A stretch of 64,000 bases of DNA. Origin: Agriotes lineatus. Its lineage: Eukaryota; Arthropoda; Insecta; Coleoptera; Elateridae. Below the pieces are notes generated by a model. That model did no database searches, was not told the origin of the DNA, and saw only the letters and a list, made by a program, of their open reading frames with translations. The translations under genes and the position numbers were made by a program. This document shows, piece by piece, positions 1 through 10,045 of this stretch (its first letter is position 1; each line of letters begins with the position of its first letter). The stretch lies in the NCBI GenBank assembly GCA_940337035.1, contig CALNHX010003647.1:1-64000 (forward strand). Reading direction: 5' to 3'.

Positions 1-61
1 TAAACGTAAATATGTGAATTTAAACCTTCTTGAATTTATTTTTGCTTGAACAAGCATAATA

Positions 62-960
62 ATGGACAGCGATTTTGATATTCTGGTACCCTACAGGAGT
101 TAATAAAAGCAGCAAAAGAAGCATTATTGAAATTATTGCCAAGTAAATCACGAACAATTTACAATGCTTACAAGGTTTATGGGAGGGAAAGCAAAAATAA
201 ATCTAGTTCTTTCTCGGAGACAGTGCCATTGGCATATTTTTCGGAACTGGTGCAACAAATGAAGCCATCGACAGTGTGGTCAAATTATTTTGTGATTAGA
301 AGTACATTGCAAGCTAACAACAATGTGGACATTTCAAAATACTTCAAATTAATTTGATATCTAAATCAAAATGCAAAAGGTCACAGGCCTAAGAAATCGC
401 AGATTTTTACGGGAACACAAATCAATGCATTTATAAACATTTACTGACAAAGGTATGTACTTTGTCCTTAATATTATTTTAATTGATGTTACTGGATTGT
501 AAGTTGTCGTAATATTTGGAATTGTTGGAACATGTCGAGGTGGTGAAATAAGCCAGATGACGTTAGATGAAATAGAAGATTTAGGTACGGCATTAGTAGT
601 GAAAACGAATCAAATAAAAAATGATACAAGAAGGAGTCTTGTAGTCACTGAAGAAAAGGTTAAATTTCACAAAAAGTACATAGCCTTTCGTTTTACCAGG
701 GAGAAACTCCTGAATCATACACGGGTGTTGCAATTCGAAGATCATCAGCAATTCTTCTTGTGGAATCTGGAGGAGACCAGATAGCACTAAGGAAGCATGG
801 CGATTGGAAGTCTTCAACAATCGCAGAAGGGTATGTTGATGAATCGGCAGTAGAAAGGAGATAAATAGCTAACAAAGTGTGAGGAACGTATAGCAATTCA
901 TCAGCTGATTTGCAACGAGGTACATCAAGAACAGTTGTGTCTATGGCAGAAATGTCCACT
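62..960 (+). pseudogene. Crypton-type tyrosine recombinase, broken
   Basis: Pieces of one recombinase lie in order in different frames. An N-terminal, SAM-like core-binding stretch runs about 98-355. The first catalytic Arg is in VGTCRGGE at 524-547. The C-terminal catalytic stretch runs about 691-863, with RRSSA, KHGDWKS and AEGYVDE as the R, H and Tyr boxes. The same boxes occur in better condition on the minus strand at 52689-53147, which supports the assignment. Several stops interrupt it, at least one frame change lies near 690, and the His of the usual H-x-x-R box is replaced by Val. Tyrosine recombinases of this type are the only gene of Crypton transposons. The pieces are unlikely to make a working enzyme. 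Confidence 0.75.
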
Positions 961-1090
961 TTAGCAGAAACTTTAAACTGTCATGAGCAAATAAAATGTA
1001 GGCAAAGCTCGTTTTCATGTTTGTAAAATTTTATTTTAGAGATAATAATAAATATCTTAATATCTGAGTAATAATACCTATATGTATACA

Positions 1091-1270
1091 TATCCGTGAA
1101 AAAAGTGCTTTTTGCAATGGCAAAATCGTATATTGCGCAACAAGTTTAGAAAAGTGATGTTTTACTCAAATAAATTTGACTGGTTCGAGTATGATCGCTA
1201 GCAAGTACTTAAACGGTCATACGAGTTCAGTAAAATCACTTTTCTAACGTGTTGCGTATACTATTTTATC
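1091..1270. repeat. Foldback repeat (MITE-like hairpin)
   Basis: AGAAAAGTGATGTTTTACTC near 1150 is matched in inverse by the stretch before 1245, with further pairing outward (TGCGCAACA against TGTTGCGTA). The spacer is about 60 bp. No coding potential is seen. Confidence 0.5.
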
Positions 1271-1383
1271 GCATTTCATAAGAAATGTGAAATTTTTTTT
1301 TTTTTCATAAAAGTGACATTAAATGTCAAAACATAACCAAGCACAATGAGCAGCTCTAGTTGATGTTATGCGTTTGGCAATAT

Positions 1384-1545
1384 TGAAGTGTGTAGTTGGT
1401 AACACTCTAAGTCTATGTTAAATTCGAGGTTAGCAGGTTAGGTTTTGCGTCAGTTTTGACACACACTGACGCAAAACCTAATCTGCTAACGTCGAATTTG
1501 ACACTGCCAGTGCCCATGCTACCAACAATACACTTCAGTACCTAC
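1384..1545. repeat. Foldback MITE, family A copy 1 (partial)
   Basis: The inverted arms contain GAGGTTAGCAGGTTAGGTTT and its near complement around a short GACACACACTG centre. The same arms occur at 27327-27591 and 54817-55072, so this is a dispersed family. This copy has diverged outer ends. Confidence 0.7.
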
Positions 1546-1660
1546 TGCCGAACATAGAACAAATCGCCGTTGCTATGCAGAAAAGTACCATATTTCTAAA
1601 CGATTTTGAATTTAGTACATTACCAAATTAAATGCGATAAAAGTAATTTTTAGAAAGTGA

Positions 1661-2239
1661 CATTTTTTTAGCTGTCAAGAGGGAGAAAATGTCGAACTTT
1701 TGTCCCTTCACAGAAAAAACTTCTTTATCTAACTCCAATATTTCGGAAAGCTTTATTTGTTTATCAAAGCAAACTGCAATCAATATTACAGTTGTAGAGA
1801 ATTATACAGAAAAACAATGTGCTTACTTACGAAAGTGGGGCTAGTAGGTTATAATTGGCAACAAAAAACATAAACAGGCATTTATTGTTTGTTACAGCAA
1901 GTTAAAGGAAAAAAACACTACTTAAGTAGATGGATTATAATGTCACAGTTAATCGATTGATCAAATATCAAATGACTAATTTTTGGATTATAACTAAACA
2001 ACTCAAAAATGACCAGACAGTAACAAGCGGGAATTTTGTATAATCAGTATACAGGGAAGCTTTAAAGAAAAGTTATACAAGTAATGTAATAAACAACAAA
2101 GAGATGTGTCTAAATTATAATGTTAGTATTATCGTTATGGATAACCCTACGTTTAAAGTTAATAAAGCATATATAGGTACTACTTATTTAAATTTTTAAC
2201 GTCCTTTCTGAAATCCATACAGTTATGGTTTATAATATG
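1661..2239. other. Unassigned AT-rich sequence
   Basis: I see no open reading frame of note, no RNA gene and no clear repeat in this stretch. Confidence 0.5.
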
Positions 2240-2760
2240 ACACAATGTTGTGTATAGTTGAGTGAACATGGGATGCAAGAGCAGTTCACTTTCTTTTCAA
2301 TCATAGTTTTGGGTTACTCTTCTGTTGACTAATTCGATTTTTTAGTTGTCGGTAGGTTGTACCAACGTAGCACTCTGTACAGACAAGACAGCCAAGTTTA
2401 TATATAACATTACACTTTTGCATTGTAGGAATCTTGTCCTTTAGTTGTGAATGTTTATGTGTACATCTACATTTTAAAAAACGCTTATTAATTTGTTGGT
2501 TAGATTATAAATGTATGGCAGAGGTTTCTATTTTTCACTATTTTACTGGACTCCTGGTTCGGGGATTTCCCGGCATTATTATTAACATTGTGACTATATA
2601 GGAATTTTTAAAAAGACCTGAGGGGTATGAATTCTCTTTCAAGATTTGGTGTAGTTTTTTTATATTCTTTTGAACCAAGGAGTGATGCGATATTTTAAGG
2701 ATAATGATAAAATAAAATTTAATTTAATTTGCATTGCATAATACGAGAAATAATTAATGT
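2240..2760 (-). pseudogene. Penelope-like element remnant with GIY-YIG domain
   Basis: Minus-strand translation of about 2300-2445 gives LKDKIPTMQKCNVIYKLGC followed by a Cys-x-x-Cys-containing YVGTTYRQLKNRI segment. This is the signature of the GIY-YIG endonuclease of Penelope-like retroelements. Stops follow shortly after, and no reverse transcriptase core is readable upstream. The same family is better preserved at 59.0-60.7 kb. Confidence 0.6.
2411..2760. repeat. Direct repeat, unit 1 (about 350 bp)
   Basis: This stretch is nearly repeated at 3763-4115, sharing for example GCATTGTAGGAATCTTGTCC, GGACTCCTGGTT and GAGGGGTATGAATTCTCTTT. The two units are separated only by the 1-kb transposon at 2762-3758. 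Confidence 0.8.
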
Positions 2761-2761
2761 A

Positions 2762-3758
2762 GGGGAGATCGGGGTAAGATGACGATAGTAAGAAAAACTG
2801 AAAAATTTGAGTACAAGAAAATTTATTTAGAACGTAATATTACATATGTACGTAAGTAGAACACTATATTAGCTTCTTAATGATAAGTATATATTAATAA
2901 TTATGTTTATGTAGTGGTAAATTGTTATAGGGTGTCCGTCTTTGATGTACACCTGTTATTTACCCAAAAAAATAAAAAATAAAAAATAAAAAAAAAAAAA
3001 ATAAGAAAAATAAAAAGATGTTCTGAAAACAAAAATTTAAAGAATCTTTTGCAATTTTGCCATCTTACCCCAACTAGTAGGTAAGATGAGGAACATATAG
3101 GGGTAAGATGACTAGCAACAGAAATCGCACACAAATTGACCACATTCTCCATAACAGCTATAGTTTTCATGCCATCATGTTGAGCAGCAGTAGGAGGTTC
3201 TTGATAAGGTTTGTGAGATCCTGTCCAAGTATGAATCGTTTGATTGGTTGCACGTGCCTGAACAGTTTGGTGTGTTGCAAGACTTTTTCGTTGTTTTTTC
3301 CAACCTTTTTTTTTTTTCTCTTCACCACATGCCAAATTTTAGGTAAGGGGAAGATGACGAGTTCGTCATTTTAACCCATTCAATTTGCCCCGACCTTCAC
3401 AAAAATGTTTTGTTGAGGTTAGGTATCAACACCAGCGACAGTAAATTAAAATCACATGACGAATAATCGTCATTACTAAAAAAATTCATATAGTTTAATA
3501 AATAACATATTAATTTATCTGATAATAATCCAAAAAACACTAAAAACGTTCACTACATAAAATTATACGGCGATATCGAAAACCGACCGATAGTTATGTG
3601 ACTTAGCTGCGTCTTAAAATATTACACTACCTACATATTTTAGTACTAGGTACAATTCGCTTGATGGCGCTATTATTAATTTTTGTTTAGTTCTTTTAGT
3701 ATTTCAAAAAAACTCGTTCGTCATCTTACCCGGTTCGTCATTTTACCCCGATCTCCCC
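2762..3758. mobile_element. Non-autonomous DNA transposon with TA target duplication
   Basis: The ends are inverted repeats beginning GGGGAGATCGGGGTAAGATG and finishing with its near complement ending ATCTCCCC. Each end is flanked by TA (2760-2761 and 3759-3760), as in the Tc1/mariner/pogo group. Shorter copies of the GGTAAGATGA motif recur inside. It contains an A-rich tract near 2965-3005 and no transposase, so it is a deletion derivative or MITE. Confidence 0.75.
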
Positions 3759-3762
3759 TACA

Positions 3763-4115
3763 CTTCTGCATTGTAGGAATCTTGTCCTTTAGTTGTGAAT
3801 GTGTATGTTTATATCTACTTTTTAAATATCGTTTATTAATTTGTTGGTTACATTGTAAATGTATGGCAGAGGTGTGTATTTTTTAATTTTACTGGACTCC
3901 TGGTTGTAGGGTTCTCCTGCATTATTATTAACATTGGGACTATATAGGAATTTTTTAACAGACCCGAGGGGTATGAATTCTCTTTTAAGATTTGATGTAG
4001 TTTGTTTATATTCTTTTGAACCAATGAGTGATGCGATATTTTAAGGGTTCTAAATTTAAGTACCAAAATAAAATTTAATTTAATTTTCATTGCATAATAC
4101 AAGAAATAATTAATG
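3763..4115. repeat. Direct repeat, unit 2 (about 350 bp)
   Basis: This is the second copy of the 2411-2760 sequence with scattered substitutions and small indels. It contains only the upstream end of the GIY-YIG-like reading and is non-coding now. Confidence 0.75.
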
Positions 4116-5490
4116 TATCTGTTCTAGTTCGTACTTTTTTTATGTCAATCCAACATAATACCGTTTCTATAGTTGTAGCTGTTCAACACTTCTCCCCGCC
4201 ATCTGATCAAATGAATAAAATAAGGTCATCGACATTTCTCAATGAAAGATGTTTGAAACAGACTGGACACACGTTTTTTCGGAACTTTTAGAGTCACATT
4301 ATTCTCAAAAATATCCAGATAAGATATGGAAATTTTATGACAGGACACGGCATTTTGTCCTATAATTTCCGTCCCAAATTCTTCGAGTTCGCTGGTTGGA
4401 TGTCTCATTACTGACAAGGACAAAATAAATTAAGAACGCCAAATATAGTACAAACCAACTCAAATATTGTCTCGTCTGCAGAGTCACTACGCCTCCCACC
4501 ATCAACCAGATTAAACGAGCTATGTGTAAATACCTTTATGTTATCACACCTCTTTGGAAATTGAATCCATTGCTTTCAAGGTGCAATACAACAAAAACCA
4601 GCACCCTGGATGATGGGTTCGTTTAATTCCGGCGTCCATTTAGGGACACAAAGCAAAGTGGATTAGAATCGCGAGAGTGACACCTTGATTTATTCATTCG
4701 GTTTAAACAAGGACGATCCGTTACCGCGAAGGATGCATTCTTGTCCTTTAGGCGTGGTTGGCTGTGGGCACTCCCTCCGCGGTCGCCAATGCCGGCGAGC
4801 GGGATAGATTGATTACCTCACAATAAATTACATTTCGGCATCCGACTGTATATCATTATCATCCAGTTCAACGACGACGATTGCGATCTGCATCTGAACC
4901 GCGTAGGCGCCATCGCGCGGCCGACGCCAGCAACTAGTTCAAATTAAGTATAACCAGTTTTATAAGTTATTAACTTATTAAGTACCGAGGGCTGCGAGCT
5001 CTTGCTGCGGATCGTTTACATTCGCTTTATAGAGCTTGGTCATTATTTACAGGTGAATTGACTACGTCAAAAAGGGAGGCTAGATGTGACCACAACAAAA
5101 CGGACAAGTCGTTCACCGACTGCAATTATGCCATAACTAAAAAATTTGTTTTTGAGAACTGAGGGAATTGAAAATCAGATGTTTCTTAATTCTTTGAAGT
5201 ACATAATTTCCTACACTGTAATTACTTTTATTCGCAATCACATTGTAATGTGTCAATTTCATGACATGACAACAGCTGGGAACTAGATGATTACTTGAAA
5301 CTAGCCAGGAAATTATTACATACCCCGAAAAATATTACATACCTGAAGAGTGGGGTGTTTCCATGGTAATAAAACATTGAGTGGGTTGTTTTCATGGTAA
5401 CAAAAATATTAGCTACATCAAGATAGCTACTATTCAGAATTCAATTGTAGTTATTTTTAAAATTAGATGATTGCAAATAAAATAGTATAC
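4116..5490. other. Unassigned; GC-richer island about 4590-5050
   Basis: Around 4590-5050 the base composition rises and CpG-containing words such as CATCGCGCGGCCGACGCC appear, unlike the AT-rich surroundings. I find no long open frame or recognisable product. It could be a host regulatory region or an old element. Confidence 0.35.
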
Positions 5491-5612
5491 ATACCACGGT
5501 GGAAAGTTTCATCCTTGTCTTGAGATAAAGTTAACCTCGACGCTACGCGTCTCGGTAAACTACCTAATCTCTCGACAGTAATGAAACACTTCCCACCTCG
5601 GTATGTAATATA
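5491..5612. repeat. Short hairpin repeat
   Basis: ACATACCACGGTGGAAAGTT at the left is matched in inverse by AACACTTCCCACCTCGGTAT at the right, with the palindromic word GACGCTACGCGTC between them. No gene is seen. Confidence 0.5.
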
Positions 5613-6789
5613 CTATTAAGAAACAGATGCAGAAAATATGTCAATACATTGTAATGACTAGACTACCTATGTACTGTGATTTAAAAAATACAAAAATAAT
5701 TATTGATACCTTATTTCAAACTGTTAGGATATCCAATTAGCACAGTAGTAGTAATTAACGGATTGAATTGAAGTAAATGTATGATTAATGTGATTAGACA
5801 GCATTATTCTTATGTTCAAGCTTATGAGTGACAGTTTAAATTTAAGAAGGAAATATAAATGGTAGTTATATTTTCTCAAAATTCACATAATCTATACCTA
5901 CTAGTAAAATATTTAAGAATGTAACTATGCTAGGAAGTGGAAGCGACTAAAAATATGGCCTATTTAAAAATGCAGCTTGAAAAATGTATTGAATTATTTT
6001 GAAATATAAATTATTTGGTATTTAATAAGTGTATTATTAAATACTTTTACATAAAAAGGAGAATTTAAATGAAGGAGAAAATATTTAAAAAAATCAAATT
6101 ATATTAGGTAACCGAAAGAGAATATTGGGAAGCAGAAAAAGGCTGTGGAGAACATTTCAAAGTAGAAGTGAAAGTTGTTTGCTGATATATATTTGAAGGA
6201 AGAGGATTTTTTGCTGGGATGCCAGTGCGAATAACAAGGAGCTATTTGGAAATGAAATGGTGAACACTGGAAGTTAACATCTTGGAAGAACGAGAGGGAG
6301 TTGTTTAATTACGAATTAGTTACGTCAAAATGACAGCTAATATGAGATTTTACGCGATAGTATTTAATATCGATTTTGATAACACATAATTACAAATTTC
6401 AATATATTTATATTAAATAAATACAGCGATATTATTACAACATGTATTAAATTTCTTAAGAAGCAATCAAAGTATTTGAGAAATTCTGAAATGACAAAAA
6501 TATTTGCTATTTTTGAGTATTTACGTGAAAATTAGTGTTTTATTGTAGTCATTGTTTTCATTTTTCGAACTGTTCTTCTGGATTTGCTACTTTCGGACTG
6601 ATGACTAGATTTAGTAAATCGTATGGAGTTAGCCATATAAAGTTTCCCTTTTTTATCTAAATACTTTTTCGACGATAATTTATTATTATTTCCACGAGGC
6701 ACTATACATTTAACCATACGTTTTTTTATAAAAATGTTAGCTGTTGAATGATCTAACAATTAATAGCTTCAAGCTCAAACAATGACTAC
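5613..6789. other. Unassigned AT-rich left flank of the Polinton
   Basis: I see no supported gene. A Lys/Ser-rich minus-strand frame at 6532-6759 lacks an ATG start and resembles nothing I know. Confidence 0.5.
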
Positions 6790-6886
6790 AGTAGAAGTGG
6801 AGGCTGCTCGGCGGCCATTTTGTTTTTAATTGACCTAATTAATTTGATATCAAATTAATTGACCTAATTAAAAAAGGGATTAGCTA

Positions 6887-6960
6887 CCGAATTACGCGGA
6901 TTAGCTACCGAATTACGCGGATTAGCTACCGAATTACGCGAATTAGCTCCCGAATTACGC
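6887..6960. repeat. Subterminal 21-bp tandem repeat
   Basis: The unit GATTAGCTACCGAATTACGCG is repeated about 3.5 times, the last copy carrying a C for A change. The same array lies inverted in the right TIR at about 23255-23340. Its position close to the tip suggests a binding array for integrase or the replication machinery, which is inference. Confidence 0.85.
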
Positions 6961-7050
6961 AATTGACCCGCGGATTAAATTAATTGACCTTGATTGACCC
7001 CGCGAATTAAATTAATTGACCTTGATTGACCCCGCGAATTAAATTGATAT
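6960..7050. repeat. Subterminal 32-bp tandem repeat
   Basis: Nearly three copies of a unit containing ATTGACCCCGCGAATTAAAT and AATTGACCTTG follow directly on the 21-bp array. They are mirrored in the right TIR at about 23165-23255. Confidence 0.8.
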
Positions 7051-7630
7051 CAAATTAATTGACCTAATTATTTTAATCGATGTAATTAATTAAAAGCGCC
7101 ATCTTCAATTAAATTACAGTGTTGCCAAATTATTCTCTGTTCCACTTGCTCTTACAGACTTCTCTCTCGTTCCCATTGTGCGACGTTGCCATTTTTATTT
7201 CCTGCGAATTAATTTGATCTTGATTGTTCGATTAAACTGGTCGCCATTTTGGATTTACGCCACGAGGATAGCTATGTCTCACTCTTCCTTATTGAGTAAC
7301 CGACCCTCTCTCTCTTCTGCCGCGAATCAAAAATCTCGATTAAAAATGACTCATAATTAATTAAATCCTCCATTTTGAATCTAACTACAGTGTTGCCAAT
7401 CTATTCTCTGTTCCACGAGCCTCTCTTTCTAGTGTATTTGCGGCGTTGTCGTTTTGTATGTCTTTCTCTCTCTTATACCTGTAATTGAAGCTAGCTAATA
7501 TAACTTTAAAATTGTTATTCTGTCTTATTTCATTGATTGCCTGAGATATATATATTCCAGAAAATGCATTGTGGTAAGCAAGCATTTTTATGCTTTTTAA
7601 CTTGACTAAGATGATATCGAGGTTCTGATT

Positions 7631-8318
7631 ATTTTAATCGATGTAATTAATTAAAGGCGCCATCTTGGATTTAACTACAGTGTTGCCAACTTTAAGGCTC
7701 CATGTTGGATTTAATTACAGTGTTGCCAATTTTGATATCATTTTAATTAACCTAATTATTTTAATCGATGTAATTAATTAAAGGCGCCATCTTGGATTTA
7801 ATTACAGTGTTGCCAATTTATGTTCTGTCTCACGAACCTCTCTTTCTAGTGTATTTGCGACGTGGCCATTTTTACTGCGGTCTTTATCGCACCTGCTGGG
7901 TTATAATTTTTTTGCTCTCTCGCACCCGGAATGAAAAGAAATTATACAACGGTTAGCATAAATTTATGTGTAATGAATGCTGAGTCTTGTAAAATTTCCT
8001 GTTCCGTCTTGTCCGTGACAGGCCGGTCGAGGACAAAGAAGTTAACCGTCGAATTTGCAAGTTCCTGCCTGTATTTAGTAAACAAGTCACAGCGTAGCTG
8101 CCATATGGGAGTGGGGACACCTGCCTCGAGTTTATTTTAGTCATTCCCTGTTACAACCGTACTTCACTTACAAGTGCATCGAATTTGTTTTAAACATTCG
8201 CTCCGTTTACAAGTGCATCGACTTTGATTCAATTATCCTGTGTGTTAACAGTACCCCGTTTACAAGTGAATCTGAGGTGGACCCCGGAACTTCCAGCAAC
8301 AGGGAAGCAGCCTACAAT
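7631..8318. other. Left inner non-coding region with reiterated TIR motif
   Basis: At 7640-7880 a degenerate motif is reiterated three times: GGCGCCATCTTGGATTTAA followed by CTACAGTGTTGCCAA. Two more forms of it lie inside the left TIR at about 7095 and 7365. The region just inside the right TIR has no such extra copies. The rest (7880-8318) holds TATA-like AT-rich sequence and probably the promoter and leader of the first gene. No coding frame is supported. Confidence 0.6.
8166..8275 (+). repeat. Short direct repeats ahead of first gene
   Basis: TTACAAGTGCATCGA occurs at about 8168 and 8207, and a variant TTACAAGTGAATCTGA at 8260. These lie 39 and 53 bp apart, just upstream of the first Polinton gene. 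They could be promoter elements, but this is only position-based inference. Confidence 0.35.
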
Positions 8319-9116
8319 ATGAGCCATAAAACAAGTAAGAACATGTCGTCTCCTAATAAAAAGCAACGCCGCGCAGGGCCGCCTACAACAGCCGATACCC
8401 GGGGGACATCGCCGCAGCCTACCATTACAGCTGAAGATTTGCTAGTGTTTGCTGAGGAAACGTTGCCGTCCTACGATGTGACTACGGCCAGGCCGACTGA
8501 GGACCGTCAAACCAGGCGCGAAAAGACGCGTCTGCTGTGCGACCTCTACGTGCCACTAAACAACAGCGTAAGCAAAGCGGTGCATCTAGGCCTGGACCCC
8601 TATAAAGAATTTGAAGTGGTCGTCAGAATCCTTAAAACCGACATCGGAGCTGGTGTTTCGTTCAGAGCTGACGACTTCATAGCTTTTCTGCAGGTATTGG
8701 GGGATGCCCTAGCGACCCACGAACCTTTCAAACTGCACCTCCCCGAGCACTCTGTGGAGCATGTGGCCAACGATACCTGGAAAATCATCTCCACGGACCC
8801 AGCAAATAAATTCGCCATCTATATAACCTACGAGACGCTGAAAAATCTGATACCCATGTATAACCTGGTGGTAATTAAAGTTAACGAACTAAAACGTGTA
8901 AAGAGCGCTTTTGAAAAGTTCGGTAGTGCCGTTGCTATGAAAGTCCAGTACCTGGAAAATGTTCGCCTGGACGATTCAATTATTTTTAACACGTTGCTTT
9001 GCGATTTCGCTAATGACATTATACTATGGGAACTAGTATTAAAATTTAAAATGTTTGTCACAAACGAAATTCAAAGCATGATTGATAATGACGATCTAAA
9101 ACTGTACAACGCTTAA
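8319..9116 (+). CDS. Polinton protein of unknown function (265 aa)
   Basis: The open frame continues a little upstream, but the first ATG is at 8319; a second ATG is at 8343. The N-terminal 60 residues are polar and low-complexity, with a basic nuclear-signal-like cluster NKKQRRA. From about residue 75 onward the protein looks globular and mostly alpha/beta, containing LGLDPYKEFEVVVRI and a region rich in F, W and V. There is no signal peptide or membrane segment. I do not recognise a named family, although leftmost genes of insect Polintons often encode proteins of this size. A poly(A) signal AATAAA at 9155 suggests a separate short transcript ending before the tRNA gene. It may be a DNA-binding or accessory protein, but nothing in it proves that. 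Confidence 0.8.
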   Translation: MSHKTSKNMSSPNKKQRRAGPPTTADTRGTSPQPTITAEDLLVFAEETLPSYDVTTARPTEDRQTRREKTRLLCDLYVPLNNSVSKAVHLGLDPYKEFEVVVRILKTDIGAGVSFRADDFIAFLQVLGDALATHEPFKLHLPEHSVEHVANDTWKIISTDPANKFAIYITYETLKNLIPMYNLVVIKVNELKRVKSAFEKFGSAVAMKVQYLENVRLDDSIIFNTLLCDFANDIILWELVLKFKMFVTNEIQSMIDNDDLKLYNA

Positions 9117-9154
9117 TTTATGTCTATATATTTATGTCTGTATATATTTATGTA

Positions 9155-9160
9155 AATAAA
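9155..9160 (+). promoter_or_regulatory. Poly(A) signal of the first gene
   Basis: AATAAA lies 38 bp after the stop codon of the 8319-9116 gene and upstream of the tRNA gene. Confidence 0.6.
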
Positions 9161-9215
9161 AATGTTTTATTCTATGGGGCCTTTAATTATGCGGTAAGTG
9201 GTGATTTATACACAC

Positions 9216-9297
9216 GGCAGGTTGGCCGAGCGGTAAAGGCGCCGGTCTTAAGAGCCGGTCTCGTAAGAGTTCGTGGGTTCAAACCCCACACCCGCCA
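9216..9297 (+). tRNA. tRNA-Leu(UAA), class II, inside the Polinton
   Basis: A full cloverleaf can be drawn: acceptor 9216-9222 with 9290-9296; D-stem GCC/GGC; anticodon stem CCGGT/GCCGG around the loop CTTAAGA, giving anticodon TAA at 9249-9251; a 14-nt variable arm with stem CTC/GAG; T-stem GTGGG/CCCAC with loop TTCAAAC; discriminator A at 9297. CCA is not encoded, as in eukaryotes, and there is no intron. The internal A box (TGGCCGAGCGG) and B box (GGTTCAAACCC) match the RNA polymerase III consensus. One acceptor pair is A-C (9219 with 9293), so slight decay is possible. It sits between the first gene and the packaging ATPase gene, well within the element. Confidence 0.9.
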
Positions 9298-9301
9298 TAA
9301 A

Positions 9302-9307
9302 TTTTTT
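9302..9307 (+). terminator. RNA polymerase III terminator of the tRNA gene
   Basis: A run of six T residues begins five bases after the tRNA discriminator base, the expected pol III stop signal. Confidence 0.75.
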
Positions 9308-9376
9308 ATTTATTATAAGTGTTCTAATTTTAAAATTTAGTTTATTCACGACCGCTCTACTGTAATAATCGCACAA

Positions 9377-10045
9377 ATGGATCAGCAGTTTGTACATCCA
9401 TTCTCGGCTATTGTGGCTGGACCCTCAGGGTCAGGCAAGTCGTATTTTGTAGTAAACTTCTTAAAAAATATAAACAAACTTTGCAATGTAAATTTCACTA
9501 AAGTTATCTGGTGCTATGGCGAGTGGCAAAAACTGTACGAAGATTTGACGTCTTTTACGGAATTTCAACAAGGGCTGCCTGACATGACGTCTTTTGACGG
9601 AGCCGAACCGAAACTTTTAATAATTGACGATTTAATGAGAGAGACAAACGGCGACGTAGTCGACATATTTACAAAAGGCTGCCATCATCGCAATCTCAGT
9701 GTGTTTTTTCTAACACAAAACATTTTTCACCAAGGAAAAGGACAGCGAGATATTTCCCTAAACGCCCACTACATCATTTTATTTAAAAATCCACGAGACA
9801 GGGCTCAAATCAAGCATCTAACCAGGCAGATATGTCCAGAAAATCCGCGTTTTCTACAGGAAGCATATGAAAACGCTACGGCTAAAGCACACGGGTATTT
9901 GTTATTCGATTTAAAACAAAATACACCAGATATAGCTAGGTACAGAACATCGATTTTTCGGCAAGACGGGGCGTGCTATATTTATATTCCGAAAAAGGGG
10001 TATAAAAACTCAGACTCGAGCCAATTTCAAATCATTCATCAGTAA
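9377..10045 (+). CDS. ATP: Genome-packaging ATPase (FtsK/HerA, A32-like)
   Basis: This 222-aa P-loop ATPase is expected to pump the element's DNA into the capsid. The Walker A motif GPSGSGKS is at residues 15-22 and the Walker B motif LLIIDD at 80-85. A downstream FFLTQNIFHQG segment (about 111-121) fits the sensor motif of this family. The length is normal for Polinton ATPases, which are somewhat shorter than poxvirus A32. The start is the ATG at 9377. Its stop overlaps the next gene's ATG by one base (TAATG). Confidence 0.95.
   Translation: MDQQFVHPFSAIVAGPSGSGKSYFVVNFLKNINKLCNVNFTKVIWCYGEWQKLYEDLTSFTEFQQGLPDMTSFDGAEPKLLIIDDLMRETNGDVVDIFTKGCHHRNLSVFFLTQNIFHQGKGQRDISLNAHYIILFKNPRDRAQIKHLTRQICPENPRFLQEAYENATAKAHGYLLFDLKQNTPDIARYRTSIFRQDGACYIYIPKKGYKNSDSSQFQIIHQ

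Larger units (their letters stand above)
6790..7630. repeat. Polinton left terminal inverted repeat
   Basis: It starts AGTAGAAGTGGAGGCTGCTC and ends GAGGTTCTGATT. It is matched in inverse by 22585-23425 with few substitutions and equal length. The matching short reading frames inside both copies follow from the sequence identity and are not evidence of genes. Confidence 0.93.

Noticed and set aside
2925..3374. Opposing frames inside the 2762-3758 transposon
   Set aside because: They are low-complexity, cross an A-rich tract and have no transposase motif.
6887..7050. Possible CRISPR-like array
   Set aside because: Units are directly adjacent without unique spacers, in a eukaryotic TIR; ordinary tandem repeats.
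8277..8318. Earlier start for the first Polinton gene at 8277
   Set aside because: That codon is GTG; the first ATG in frame is at 8319.
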